From contig JBDSXV010000049.1 of NCBI GenBank assembly GCA_039926025.1, positions 1-27,863 of the forward strand: DNA of 27,863 nucleotides, in the 5' to 3' direction. Made by a program: the position numbers and the translations under genes. Positions 8,922 through 15,953 of the stretch are shown here, piece after piece. The notes beneath the pieces were generated by a model. The model saw nothing but the letters and a program-made list of their open reading frames with translations. It was not told where the DNA came from and did not search any database. The DNA is from Dokdonella_A sp039926025 (GTDB lineage: Bacteria > Pseudomonadota > Gammaproteobacteria > Xanthomonadales > Rhodanobacteraceae). Each line of letters starts with the position of its first letter. Position 1 is the stretch's first letter.

Positions 8922-9623
8922 TCAATCCTGCAGGCGGTCCCAATCGAGTCCCAGTTTTTTCAGGCCGTTGCGACCTGCGCTGCCGAGCATGAGTGCGCGC
9001 GAGTCGCGCCGGCGTTTCAGCCAGCCCACGTCGATGAGACGTCGCGCGAGCTGGGTGCCGAGCGGACCGGCCAGATGAAAGCGACGCTCGGTCCAGTCGA
9101 TGCAGTTGCGACCCGGCAATTGCGCGACGGCATCGTCGGCCTCGAGCAGGCCGGCTTCGGTCAACCAGCGCGTCCCCGACGCACTCAATCGCAAGGCATC
9201 GCTGTCGATGAGCAGCGCCTTGCGCTCGCGCAGGCGGTCGAACAGCGCGACACCCAACTGGCCGGCGAGATGCTGATAGCAGGTGCGCGCACGGCGCAGC
9301 AGCGGATCGGTGCGCGTCAACGGCGTTGCGGCAAGCGGACGCGCGCCAGCGAGCGCGAGCGTCTCCACCAGGTGCGCGACTTCTTCGCCGGCCAGTCGAA
9401 AGTAGCGATGCCGACCTTGCGCCTGCACCACGAGCAGGTTGCCTTCGACGAGCTTGCGCAGATGCGCACTGGCGGTTGCGGGCGCAACACCGACGATCTC
9501 GCCGAGTTCGCCGGCGGGACGAACACTGCCGTCCATCAGGGCGAGCAGGATGCCGGCACGCGCGGGGTCGGCCAGCAGGGCACCGATTTCGGCGAGTCGA
9601 TGACGGGTCGCAGGTGCGCTCAT
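8922..9623 (-). CDS. ArsR-family winged-helix transcriptional regulator
   Basis: 233 residues. The N-terminal 90 residues form an ArsR-type winged helix: LLADPARAGILLALMDGS, a recognition-helix region GELGEIVGVAPATASAHLRKL (39-58), and a wing GNLLVVQAQGRHRYFRLAGEEV. The C-terminal domain (110-233) is the extension seen in larger ArsR proteins: RRARTCYQHLAGQLG, then CIDWTERRFHLAGPLG, with Cys115 and Cys174 as possible sensing residues (inference). A near-perfect 26-bp palindrome lies 32 bp upstream of the start, pointing to autoregulation. The divergent DMT transporter may share control. It is convergent with the methyltransferase gene (6 bp between stops). ATG 9623 is preferred over longer frames because homology begins at ATRHRLAEIGALL. 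Confidence 0.9.
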   Translation of the reverse strand: MSAPATRHRLAEIGALLADPARAGILLALMDGSVRPAGELGEIVGVAPATASAHLRKLVEGNLLVVQAQGRHRYFRLAGEEVAHLVETLALAGARPLAATPLTRTDPLLRRARTCYQHLAGQLGVALFDRLRERKALLIDSDALRLSASGTRWLTEAGLLEADDAVAQLPGRNCIDWTERRFHLAGPLGTQLARRLIDVGWLKRRRDSRALMLGSAGRNGLKKLGLDWDRLQD

Positions 9624-9924
9624 GGGGTCGGCAGCGTAGCGGGTTGCGCGCGAGGATGTTTCGTTGCGCGACGAAACATCGGCGTAGCCAACGATGCAGA
9701 ATCGTCGGCGACGGCACAACAGGCCCGATGCATTTGCACAGGAGTGGACCGTGTAATGCTCCGGATTGTGCCTAGAGTAGCGCCAGGGGCTCTCCGTCCG
9801 TTCCGGCGAAAAGGACACGAGTGCTCAAGGGTTGATCCCGTATTTGCAACAGCGCCACGCGATCGGGCGGCGGCGTGTCCAGACCCAACGAACTTCATCC
9901 CACCCTTCCGGAGAACCGCACCTC
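9624..9924. other. 301-bp divergent intergenic region
   Basis: Lies between the ArsR-type regulator (minus) and the DMT transporter (plus). Apart from the palindrome at 9655-9680 I see no repeat, hairpin or convincing sigma70 promoter. A plausible ribosome binding site for the transporter (GGAG near 9910) is at its right end. Confidence 0.5.
9655..9680. promoter_or_regulatory. Palindromic operator candidate for the ArsR-type regulator
   Basis: GATGTTTCGT (9655-9664), TGCGCG, ACGAAACATC (9671-9680): perfect 10-bp arms, and the core GCGC is itself palindromic, so 24 of 26 positions are symmetric. It lies 32 bp upstream of the ArsR start codon in the divergent region toward the DMT transporter. 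AT-rich arms in GC-rich DNA and the size of about two helical turns suit a winged-helix dimer. Confidence 0.7.
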
Positions 9925-10842
9925 ATGAGTGACTCGATCGCCGCTGCGAACGACCGCGCCAGAGTCGACTGGCTGACACCGCTGGAATTGCTCGCGCTCG
10001 GTGCGATCTGGGGCGGCTCTTTTCTGTTCATGCGCGTGGCTGCGCCGCACTTCGGGCCGTTCGCGCTGGTGGAGGTACGCATCGTGCTGGGTGCACTGAT
10101 CCTCCTGCCGTTCCTGTGGCAGGCGCGTGCACGCCTCACGCGCGCGCACGCGGCGCGCTTCGCGATCATCGGCGCCCTCAATTCAGCGATCCCGTTCTCG
10201 CTGTTCGCCTGGGGTGCCGAACGCGCACCGGCCGGCGTCGGCGCCATCGCAAACAGCCTCACGGTATTGTTCACCGTGCTGGTTGCATTTGCGCTGTATC
10301 GCGAGCACATCGGCAAGCGTCGCTCGTTGGCAATGGTCGCGGGCTTCGTCGGCGTGGTGGTGCTGATGAGCGGCAAGACGGCCGGTGACAATGTCGCTGC
10401 CGCCGCGCTCGCCGGAACGGCCGCATCGTTCTGCTACGGCTTTGCGGCGAACTTCACCAAGCGCTGGCTCGCGGATCTGCCGCCGCTCGCCGCGGTGGCG
10501 GGCACGCTCGGCAGCGCCGCAGTGATGATGGCGCCGTTCGCGATCGCGACCTGGCCGACCACGCCGGTACCGCAGACGTCCTGGCTTAGTGCGGTGGCGC
10601 TCGGCGTGGTCTGCACCGGCATTGCCTATGCGTTCTTCTTCCGCCTGATCCAGCGTGTCGGCGCGGCACGCGCGACGACCTGCACCTATCTCATTCCGCT
10701 GTTCGGCGTGGCCTGGGGCTGGTTGTTGCTCGATGAAACGCCGACCGTGACGATGCTGATCGCGGGCACGTTGATCCTCGGCAGCGTGATTATCAGCCAG
10801 CAGAAGGCCGGGAATCGGGAGTCGGGAGTGGGGAATCGATAG
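9925..10842 (+). CDS. DMT-superfamily (EamA) transporter
   Basis: 305-residue inner-membrane protein of the drug/metabolite transporter type with about ten hydrophobic segments and two EamA repeats. The first repeat starts with LELLALGAIWGGSFLFMRVAAP, the classic EamA opening, followed by ALVEVRIVLGALILLPFLW. The second repeat runs from about residue 155 (AALAGTAASFCYGFAANFTKRW) to ATTCTYLIPLFGVAWGWLLLDE and LILGSVIISQQ. The substrate (amino acid, metabolite or drug efflux) cannot be told. The C-terminal dozen residues (KAGNRESGVGNR) are encoded by a GGGAATCGGGAG repeat and are probably a recent repeat-derived extension. Start ATG 9925 is chosen because the transporter domain follows directly and GGAG lies about 10 bases upstream. 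It is divergent from the ArsR-type regulator. Confidence 0.92.
   Translation: MSDSIAAANDRARVDWLTPLELLALGAIWGGSFLFMRVAAPHFGPFALVEVRIVLGALILLPFLWQARARLTRAHAARFAIIGALNSAIPFSLFAWGAERAPAGVGAIANSLTVLFTVLVAFALYREHIGKRRSLAMVAGFVGVVVLMSGKTAGDNVAAAALAGTAASFCYGFAANFTKRWLADLPPLAAVAGTLGSAAVMMAPFAIATWPTTPVPQTSWLSAVALGVVCTGIAYAFFFRLIQRVGAARATTCTYLIPLFGVAWGWLLLDETPTVTMLIAGTLILGSVIISQQKAGNRESGVGNR
10810..10838 (+). repeat. GGGAATCGGGAG-type degenerate tandem repeat
   Basis: Short-unit degenerate repeat (GGGAATC, GGGAGTC, GGGAGTG, GGGAATC) covering the last codons of the DMT transporter. From general knowledge, similar GGGAATCGGGAATGGGG stretches are frequent in Xanthomonadales genomes. Confidence 0.6.
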
Positions 10843-10878
10843 AGCCGCGGTGAGGCTGACTCCCGCGCCGATCTATCG
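10837..10878. terminator. Imperfect bidirectional hairpin between convergent genes
   Basis: CGATAG (10837-10842) pairs with CTATCG (10873-10878), and an inner arm 10844-10850 pairs with 10863-10869 with one mismatch. The outer stem contains the TAG stop codons of both convergent genes. There is no T-tract, so the terminator role is tentative. Confidence 0.35.
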
Positions 10879-11955
10879 GTTCGTCAGCTGGATCTCGATG
10901 CGTCGGTTCTTCGCATCGCCCTCGGGCGTGTTGGAATTGTCGATCGGCTGGAATTGGCCGAAGCCATTCGCGGAAACGCGGTGTGCCGGAATGCCTTGCA
11001 CAACAAGGTACTTCACGATCGCAACCGCGCGTGCCGTGGATAATTCCCAGTTCGAAGGAAATTGCGCGGTGTGGATCCGTCGTTGGTCCGTGTGGCCATC
11101 GATGCGCAGCACCCAGTCGATGGCGGATGGAATTTCCGAGGCGACTTCCTTCACCGTTTCCGCCAGCACCGCGAGCCGTTGCTGTGCCGCGGGTGCGAGT
11201 TCCGCCGAGCCGGAATCAAACAACACATCGGTCGGCACCACGAAGCGATCGCCCGCGACACGCACGTCGGTGCGATTGCCGAGCGCTTCGCGCAGGCGAC
11301 CGAAGAATTCCGAGCGGTAGCGCTCGAGTTCGCCAACGCGGTTGGCAAGCGCGATGTTGAGTTGATTGCCGAGGTCGGCGATTTTCACGTCTTTCGACTG
11401 CACATTTTTGTTCGCGATATCGAGAGCCGCCTGGATTTTGGCCAGTTGCTCGTTGAGCGCAGCCAGCTGGCGATTGAACAACTCCGCTTGCGCGGTTGCG
11501 GCTGCGGTCAGCGTGCTCTGCTTGACCATGTCTTCTTTGGAGCTGTCGAGTTGGCCGGCAAGGCTCGCGACCTGGGCTTCGAGTTGCTGCTTCAGCACTG
11601 TCAGCGCGGCGATGTCGGCATTGAGCTTGGCCGCTTCGCTGGTTGCGCCGTCGAGCTCGGTCTTGAGCTGATCGCGTTCGCCGCTCGTTTTGCCGAGCGA
11701 AGCCCCCAATTCGTTCACGCGCGCATCAAGCGTGCGCCTGCTGTCCTCGGCCAGTGACAGGCTCTTCGCCAGTTCGGCAACTTTGGAGTTCAAGGCATCG
11801 AGCGCGCGATTCTTTCCCGCCAGAGTGTCGGACAACACGAACTGGCCGATCGCAAAGATCAGCAGCACGAAGATCATGACCATGATCAACGAGGTCAGTG
11901 CGTCGACGAAGCCCGGCCAGATGTCGAAGGCACGACGCCGGCGCAGCGTGCTCAC
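10873..11955 (-). CDS. MotB-like stator protein with coiled coil and OmpA peptidoglycan-binding domain
   Basis: 360 residues. A short cytosolic start (MSTLRRRRAFDIWPG) leads into one transmembrane helix, FVDALTSLIMVMIFVLLIFAI. D18 at the start of that helix sits where MotB-type subunits carry the ion-binding aspartate. Residues about 45-205 are a long predicted periplasmic coiled coil. An OmpA/MotB C-terminal domain follows (about 225-360): VLFDSGSAELAP, IDGHTD, WELSTARAVAIVKYL, and GDAKNRRIEIQ, with the Asp and Arg expected to hold peptidoglycan. Its start overlaps the upstream MotA-like stop by 4 bp (ATGA), so the two are translationally coupled. It belongs to the WPGFVDAL-type peptidoglycan-binding proteins found outside flagellar operons. 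No flagellar or Tol genes are nearby. Confidence 0.9.
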   Translation of the reverse strand: MSTLRRRRAFDIWPGFVDALTSLIMVMIFVLLIFAIGQFVLSDTLAGKNRALDALNSKVAELAKSLSLAEDSRRTLDARVNELGASLGKTSGERDQLKTELDGATSEAAKLNADIAALTVLKQQLEAQVASLAGQLDSSKEDMVKQSTLTAAATAQAELFNRQLAALNEQLAKIQAALDIANKNVQSKDVKIADLGNQLNIALANRVGELERYRSEFFGRLREALGNRTDVRVAGDRFVVPTDVLFDSGSAELAPAAQQRLAVLAETVKEVASEIPSAIDWVLRIDGHTDQRRIHTAQFPSNWELSTARAVAIVKYLVVQGIPAHRVSANGFGQFQPIDNSNTPEGDAKNRRIEIQLTNR

Positions 11956-13046
11956 CGGCGCGGCTCGCGTTCGGCGGTCATCGGCGCGGCCGCTGCACGC
12001 GGACGCTGACCGTCCATTGCGGCAGCGATCGTGCGCGAGCGCAGGCGCAGTTCGTTGCGCAGCTCATCCGAGAACTGGGCCGCCGGTTGCGCCTGGCTCG
12101 CAAGTTGTCGCAGCACGGTCTTGAGCTCGTCCTGCACGTCCGCAGCGGCCTGGCGCTCGCGAGCGTCGCGCCCCAGCAGGTCCGCGAGGCGACCCAACTG
12201 GGTGCCGAGTTCGCCAATTTGTTCGTTGCTGCCGCGCCGCTCGCGTTCGCTTTCAACGATCGCTCGCTGCATGCGGTCGAGGCCATCCGCGGTCTGTTCG
12301 AGCAAGGCCTGCACATAGGCCGGCACCGAGGAATCGCCTTCCAGTGCCGAACCCGAGGCGAGCCGCGTCATGCCGGACAACCATTCTTCCAGTTCGTTGT
12401 AGAACCGGTTCTGCGCATGACCGGCTTGCAGATCCAGAAAACCAATGACGAGGGAACTCGCAAGTCCGAACAGCGACGTCGAGAAACTCGTCGACATTCC
12501 GCTGAGCGGCTGCTTCAGGTTTTCCTTGAGCGCGCCAAACATCGTGACCGCGTCGTTGCCGACATTCAGCGTGCCGATGACGTCCGATACCGAGCGGATC
12601 GTGACCAGCAGGCCCCAGAACGTACCCAGCAGGCCAAGGAAGATTGCGAGGCCGATGAGGTAGCGCGAGAGGTCACGCGATTCCTCCAGACGCGATTGCA
12701 CGCTGTCGAGGATCGTGCGCATCGACGGCGCCGACAACGCGGCACGACCGCGCTCGCGTCCATCGAGCATGCGTGCCATCGGCGCCAGCAGGTGCGGCTG
12801 CCCAACCGGTTTCTGCTCGGGATTCGAACGACGGTAAGAATCGATCCATGCAACTTCGCGCGACAACACGAGCACCTGACGCAGATTGACGATGACGCCG
12901 GCCGCGAGTACGGCGAGGATCACGCCATTGAAGAAGGGATTCGCCGCGAATATCGCCGCGAGCCGCGACGCGAGCAACGCGCCGAGCACGCCGACGGCAG
13001 CGAGGAACACGATCATCCAGGGCAGGACACGTTGCGGATTGTTCAT
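11952..13046 (-). CDS. MotA/TolQ/ExbB-like proton-channel subunit
   Basis: 364 residues. Four hydrophobic segments: about residues 8-30 and 38-56 near the N terminus, about 127-149 (YLIGLAIFLGLLGTFWGLLVTI) and about 184-206 (FSTSLFGLASSLVIGFLDLQ). GLLGTFWGLL is the MotA/ExbB/TolQ channel signature with the conserved threonine. The last 130 residues are polar and probably coiled (EQIGELGTQLGRLADLLGRD), forming a cytosolic tail longer than in TolQ or ExbB. It is predicted to form the pentamer around the downstream MotB-like dimer and to convert ion flow to rotation, by analogy with this superfamily. ATG 13046 is preferred; an in-frame TTG at 13058 would add four residues. It lies 123 bp downstream of hrpB on the same strand. 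Partner load or function unknown. Confidence 0.88.
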   Translation of the reverse strand: MNNPQRVLPWMIVFLAAVGVLGALLASRLAAIFAANPFFNGVILAVLAAGVIVNLRQVLVLSREVAWIDSYRRSNPEQKPVGQPHLLAPMARMLDGRERGRAALSAPSMRTILDSVQSRLEESRDLSRYLIGLAIFLGLLGTFWGLLVTIRSVSDVIGTLNVGNDAVTMFGALKENLKQPLSGMSTSFSTSLFGLASSLVIGFLDLQAGHAQNRFYNELEEWLSGMTRLASGSALEGDSSVPAYVQALLEQTADGLDRMQRAIVESERERRGSNEQIGELGTQLGRLADLLGRDARERQAAADVQDELKTVLRQLASQAQPAAQFSDELRNELRLRSRTIAAAMDGQRPRAAAAPMTAEREPRR

Positions 13047-13169
13047 GGCAATACTCAACTGGTTGGAGTTGGATGCATCCAGACTGCGACTGGTTGCATG
13101 TTCGATTGGTTCCGATGCCGGCGGGATCCGCGCAGCAGATACCTGTGCTGGCGCGGGATCGAAGCAGGC

Positions 13170-15824
13170 TCATCGCCTCGGCTTGGCCCGGTGCGTGGGT
13201 GTCGCCGTCCATGGATCATCCGGCCACGGATGCTTGGGGTAACGGCCTTTGAGTTCTTTCTTCACTTCCGGATACGTGCGCTCCCAGAAACTCCTCAGAT
13301 CCTGCGTGACCTGCACAGGTTTGCCGCCGGGCGAGAGGAGGTGCAGGGTCAGCGGAATGCGACCATTGGCGATACGCGGGGTATCGGCAAGGCCGAACAG
13401 TTCCTGCAACTTGACCGCGAGCACGGGAGGCGCATCGCTTGAATAGACAATGCGGCGTTCCATTCCACTAGGCACATGGATGGTGTTCGGGGCCTGCTCG
13501 TCGAGCGCGCAGCGTTGCGTGAAATCCAGCTGCGCCGACAGCGCTGCGGAGAGTTCACTCGCCTGCAATGCGTCGAGGCGGCGCTTGTTGTCGAGGTAGG
13601 GGGCCAGCCATTGCTCCAGCGTCCCGAGCAGGGCCGCGTCCGAAAAATCCGGCAGGCCCAGTTCAGGACACCAGCTGCGCAATGACTCGGCGCGCAGACG
13701 CAGTTCGCGTGCAGGCTCGCTCCACGGCAATGCGTCGAGGCCGAGATCGCGCACCGCGGCGATCAGTGCGGGCACCGCGTCTTCGGGTCGCGCGGGTACA
13801 GCACGACGTTCGAGTACGATCGCACCGAACCGACGTTCCTCGAACGCCTCCACCGCACGCTTCTCGCGGTTCCAGCGCACGCTGCGCAGACGTGCAAAAC
13901 GCGACGCGAAATCGCGTTCGAGGATATCGGGGTCGAACGGCGTCGCGGCAAGGATCAGGCTGTCGCGTTCGTCGTAGCGCAAGTCGACGACGACCAGCCA
14001 GGGCTCGCCGAACAGCGAGCTCTCATCGAGCAGCCGCGCGCCACGACCATTGGCGAGCTGGTAGCGACGCAGGTTGTTGGGATCCTGGCGTGCGATGCGA
14101 TCCGGGAATGCGTGGATCAGTACATCGCCGACCGAGCGCGCGTGCCCTGTGGAAGCGGCTTCAGCCGCGATGCTCTTGCTAGATCGGTCTTCAACAGCAA
14201 AAGCATCGCGGCTGAAGCCGCGCCCAGCAAGAGTGGCGCGTCGCTGCCACGCATCCACTGCCTGCGCGATAGCCGCCAGTGCGCCGAGATCTGCACCGAA
14301 GTCGCGTGCATGCCGATCGCGCGCACGCCAAGCATGCAGCGCAGCCACGCGCAGTCGAAAATCATCGTTGCGTCCAGCATCGCCGCGCAGCGGATTACGT
14401 GCTTCGATCAGCGCAGCGAGCTCACAGGCGAGACCGCGTTGCTGTGGCGTGGCGCGCAACACGGCAGCGGCCAGGCGTGGATGCGCGCCTAAGGCGAGCA
14501 TGCTGCGACCCAGCGCATTGATGCGGCCATCGCCGTCGAGTGCACCCAGTCGCAGCAACAGATCGCGCGCTTGTGCGAGCGCGCCCGTCGGCGGCGCGTC
14601 GAGCCAGCGCAAGGCATCCGAACCCCAGGCGCCGATTTCGAGCGCGAGCTGGGACAATTCCACCTGCGCCATTTCCGGCGTGCGCTCGGCATCCAGGCGT
14701 CGGCTCTGCGGCCATAGTCGATAGCAGACGCCGGGCCCGAGTCGGCCGGCGCGGCCGGCGCGCTGATCGGCCGAGGCTTGCGAAATATTTATCGTGTCGA
14801 GCCGCGTGAAGCCGGAATTCGGATCAAAACGCGGCTCTCGCGCGAGGCCGATATCGACCACCGAGCGGACACCGGGCAAGGTCAGGCTCGATTCGGCAAC
14901 ATTCGTCGCGAGCACGACGCGCCGCGTGCCGGACGCGGACGGCGCCAGCGCGGCATGCTGCTCGGCGAGCGAGAGTTCGCCGTGCAGCGGCACGACCGCG
15001 ATGGCCGCCAATTCCTGTGGGAGCGGCTTCAGCCGCGATGCCTGCGCATGAACGCCCGGATCGGCTGGTGAGGCATCGCGGTCGTCGCCGTTCCCGCCGA
15101 GCAGATCGAGCGCACGTCGCGCGATCTCGATCTCGCGCTTGCCTGGCAGGAACACGAGCACGTCGCCATCGTTCTCCGCCAACGCAAGCTCGATCGCACG
15201 GCGCAAATGGAACGGCCAGCCGCGGTCGGGCCACGCTTCGTTGGCGCGCGCGGGTGGATGCGCGACGCGAACGGGAAAGCTGCGGCCTTCGCTCGCCAGT
15301 TGCACGGCATCGAACCAACGCGCGATGCGCTCGCCATCGAGCGTCGCCGACATGATTACGAGACGCAGATCCGGGCGCAGATGGGTCTGCACGTCGAGTG
15401 CGAGCGCGGCGCCCAGATCGCCGTGCAGATGGCGCTCGTGGAATTCGTCGAAAATGATCGCGCCGATCTCGGCAAGTTCCGGGTCGTCCTGGATCATCCG
15501 TGTGAGGATGCCTTCGGTGACGACTTCAATGCACGTCGCGGCCGACACCTTCGATTCGAAACGGATACGGTAGCCGACGGTTTCGCCGACGCGCTCGCCA
15601 CGCTGAGCGGCCATGAACTCCGCCGCCGCACGCGCGGCTATGCGGCGTGGTTCGAGCAGCAAGACCTTGCGTCCGGCGAGCCATGGCGCATCGAGCAACG
15701 CGGGCGGTACGCGGGTCGTCTTGCCGGCTCCCGGAGGGGCTTCGAGTACGACTCGCGTGCCAATCGCGAGCGCTGTGAGCAGCTCGGGCAGGATGGCGTC
15801 GACGGGCAGAGGTGAGGCGGACAT
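13170..15824 (-). CDS. hrpB: ATP-dependent DExH helicase HrpB
   Basis: 884-residue superfamily-2 DEAH/RHA-type RNA helicase, cytosolic; unrelated to type III secretion HrpB. Landmarks: Walker A GAGKTT (32-37), DEFH (126-129), SAT (159-161), motif VI QRAGRAGRLGPG, and the C-terminal HrpB_C ending in YPKHPWPDDPW. It is about 60-75 residues longer than E. coli HrpB. Part of the excess is REP DNA read in frame: residues about 261-270 (ASRLKPLPQE) come from a copy at 15015-15041, and residues about 533-559 (GFSRDA to SIAAEA and beyond) come from an inverted REP pair at 14148-14226. Both inserts should lie in surface loops, since all helicase motifs are kept. Start ATG 15824 has GGGAA upstream; a longer frame to 15866 adds 14 unconserved residues. 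It precedes the MotA/MotB-like pair. Confidence 0.95.
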   Translation of the reverse strand: MSASPLPVDAILPELLTALAIGTRVVLEAPPGAGKTTRVPPALLDAPWLAGRKVLLLEPRRIAARAAAEFMAAQRGERVGETVGYRIRFESKVSAATCIEVVTEGILTRMIQDDPELAEIGAIIFDEFHERHLHGDLGAALALDVQTHLRPDLRLVIMSATLDGERIARWFDAVQLASEGRSFPVRVAHPPARANEAWPDRGWPFHLRRAIELALAENDGDVLVFLPGKREIEIARRALDLLGGNGDDRDASPADPGVHAQASRLKPLPQELAAIAVVPLHGELSLAEQHAALAPSASGTRRVVLATNVAESSLTLPGVRSVVDIGLAREPRFDPNSGFTRLDTINISQASADQRAGRAGRLGPGVCYRLWPQSRRLDAERTPEMAQVELSQLALEIGAWGSDALRWLDAPPTGALAQARDLLLRLGALDGDGRINALGRSMLALGAHPRLAAAVLRATPQQRGLACELAALIEARNPLRGDAGRNDDFRLRVAALHAWRARDRHARDFGADLGALAAIAQAVDAWQRRATLAGRGFSRDAFAVEDRSSKSIAAEAASTGHARSVGDVLIHAFPDRIARQDPNNLRRYQLANGRGARLLDESSLFGEPWLVVVDLRYDERDSLILAATPFDPDILERDFASRFARLRSVRWNREKRAVEAFEERRFGAIVLERRAVPARPEDAVPALIAAVRDLGLDALPWSEPARELRLRAESLRSWCPELGLPDFSDAALLGTLEQWLAPYLDNKRRLDALQASELSAALSAQLDFTQRCALDEQAPNTIHVPSGMERRIVYSSDAPPVLAVKLQELFGLADTPRIANGRIPLTLHLLSPGGKPVQVTQDLRSFWERTYPEVKKELKGRYPKHPWPDDPWTATPTHRAKPRR
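14148..14226. repeat. Inverted REP pair inside hrpB
   Basis: A plus-orientation copy (14149-14174, GTGGAAGCGGCTTCAGCCGC then GATGCT) and a minus-orientation copy (14202-14226). The 20 bases at 14155-14174 are perfectly inverted at 14202-14221, with 27 bases between. Length and reading frame keep hrpB open. Confidence 0.85.
15015..15041 (+). repeat. Single REP half-site inside hrpB
   Basis: CTGTGGGAGCGGCTTCAGCC followed by GCGATGC, the same consensus as the pair at 14.15 kb, here unpaired and translated in frame on the minus strand as ASRLKPLPQE. Confidence 0.85.
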
Positions 15825-15895
15825 GGATTCCCGGCTTTGCGCGATCAATCGACGCAGGGGCGACACGACGCTGCGACGGCTGCCTGCTCAACAAC

Positions 15896-15929
15896 GAAAA
15901 ACGGCGCGGTCGATGACGACCGCGCCGTT
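15896..15929 (-). terminator. Intrinsic terminator of the 395-residue secreted protein gene
   Basis: Perfect 13-bp GC-rich stem (15900-15912 with 15917-15929) closing an ATGA tetraloop. Read on the minus strand it runs into TTTTTCGTTGTT. It lies 24 bp past the stop codon of the minus-strand gene at 15954 and before hrpB, isolating the two units. Confidence 0.9.
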
Positions 15930-15953
15930 GTCATGGGGCGATGCTTTCCGATC

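Noticed and set aside
8713..9717. 334-codon open frame on the minus strand
   Set aside because: Shadow in another frame of the ArsR-type regulator and antisense to the methyltransferase; Arg-rich with no domain.
11898..13442. 514-codon open frame on the plus strand
   Set aside because: Antisense to the MotA-like gene and the end of hrpB; Arg/His-rich composition without domains, typical of a GC-rich shadow frame.
10873..15824. hrpB plus MotA/MotB-like genes as a complete Zorya defence system
   Set aside because: No zorC, zorD or zorE is present; HrpB is a widespread DEAH helicase with its own conserved C-terminal domain and is not the Zorya helicase. Only a distant stator relationship is kept.
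13170..15824. HrpB as a type III secretion protein
   Set aside because: Name clash only; Walker A, DEFH, SAT and QRAGRAGR motifs identify the helicase.
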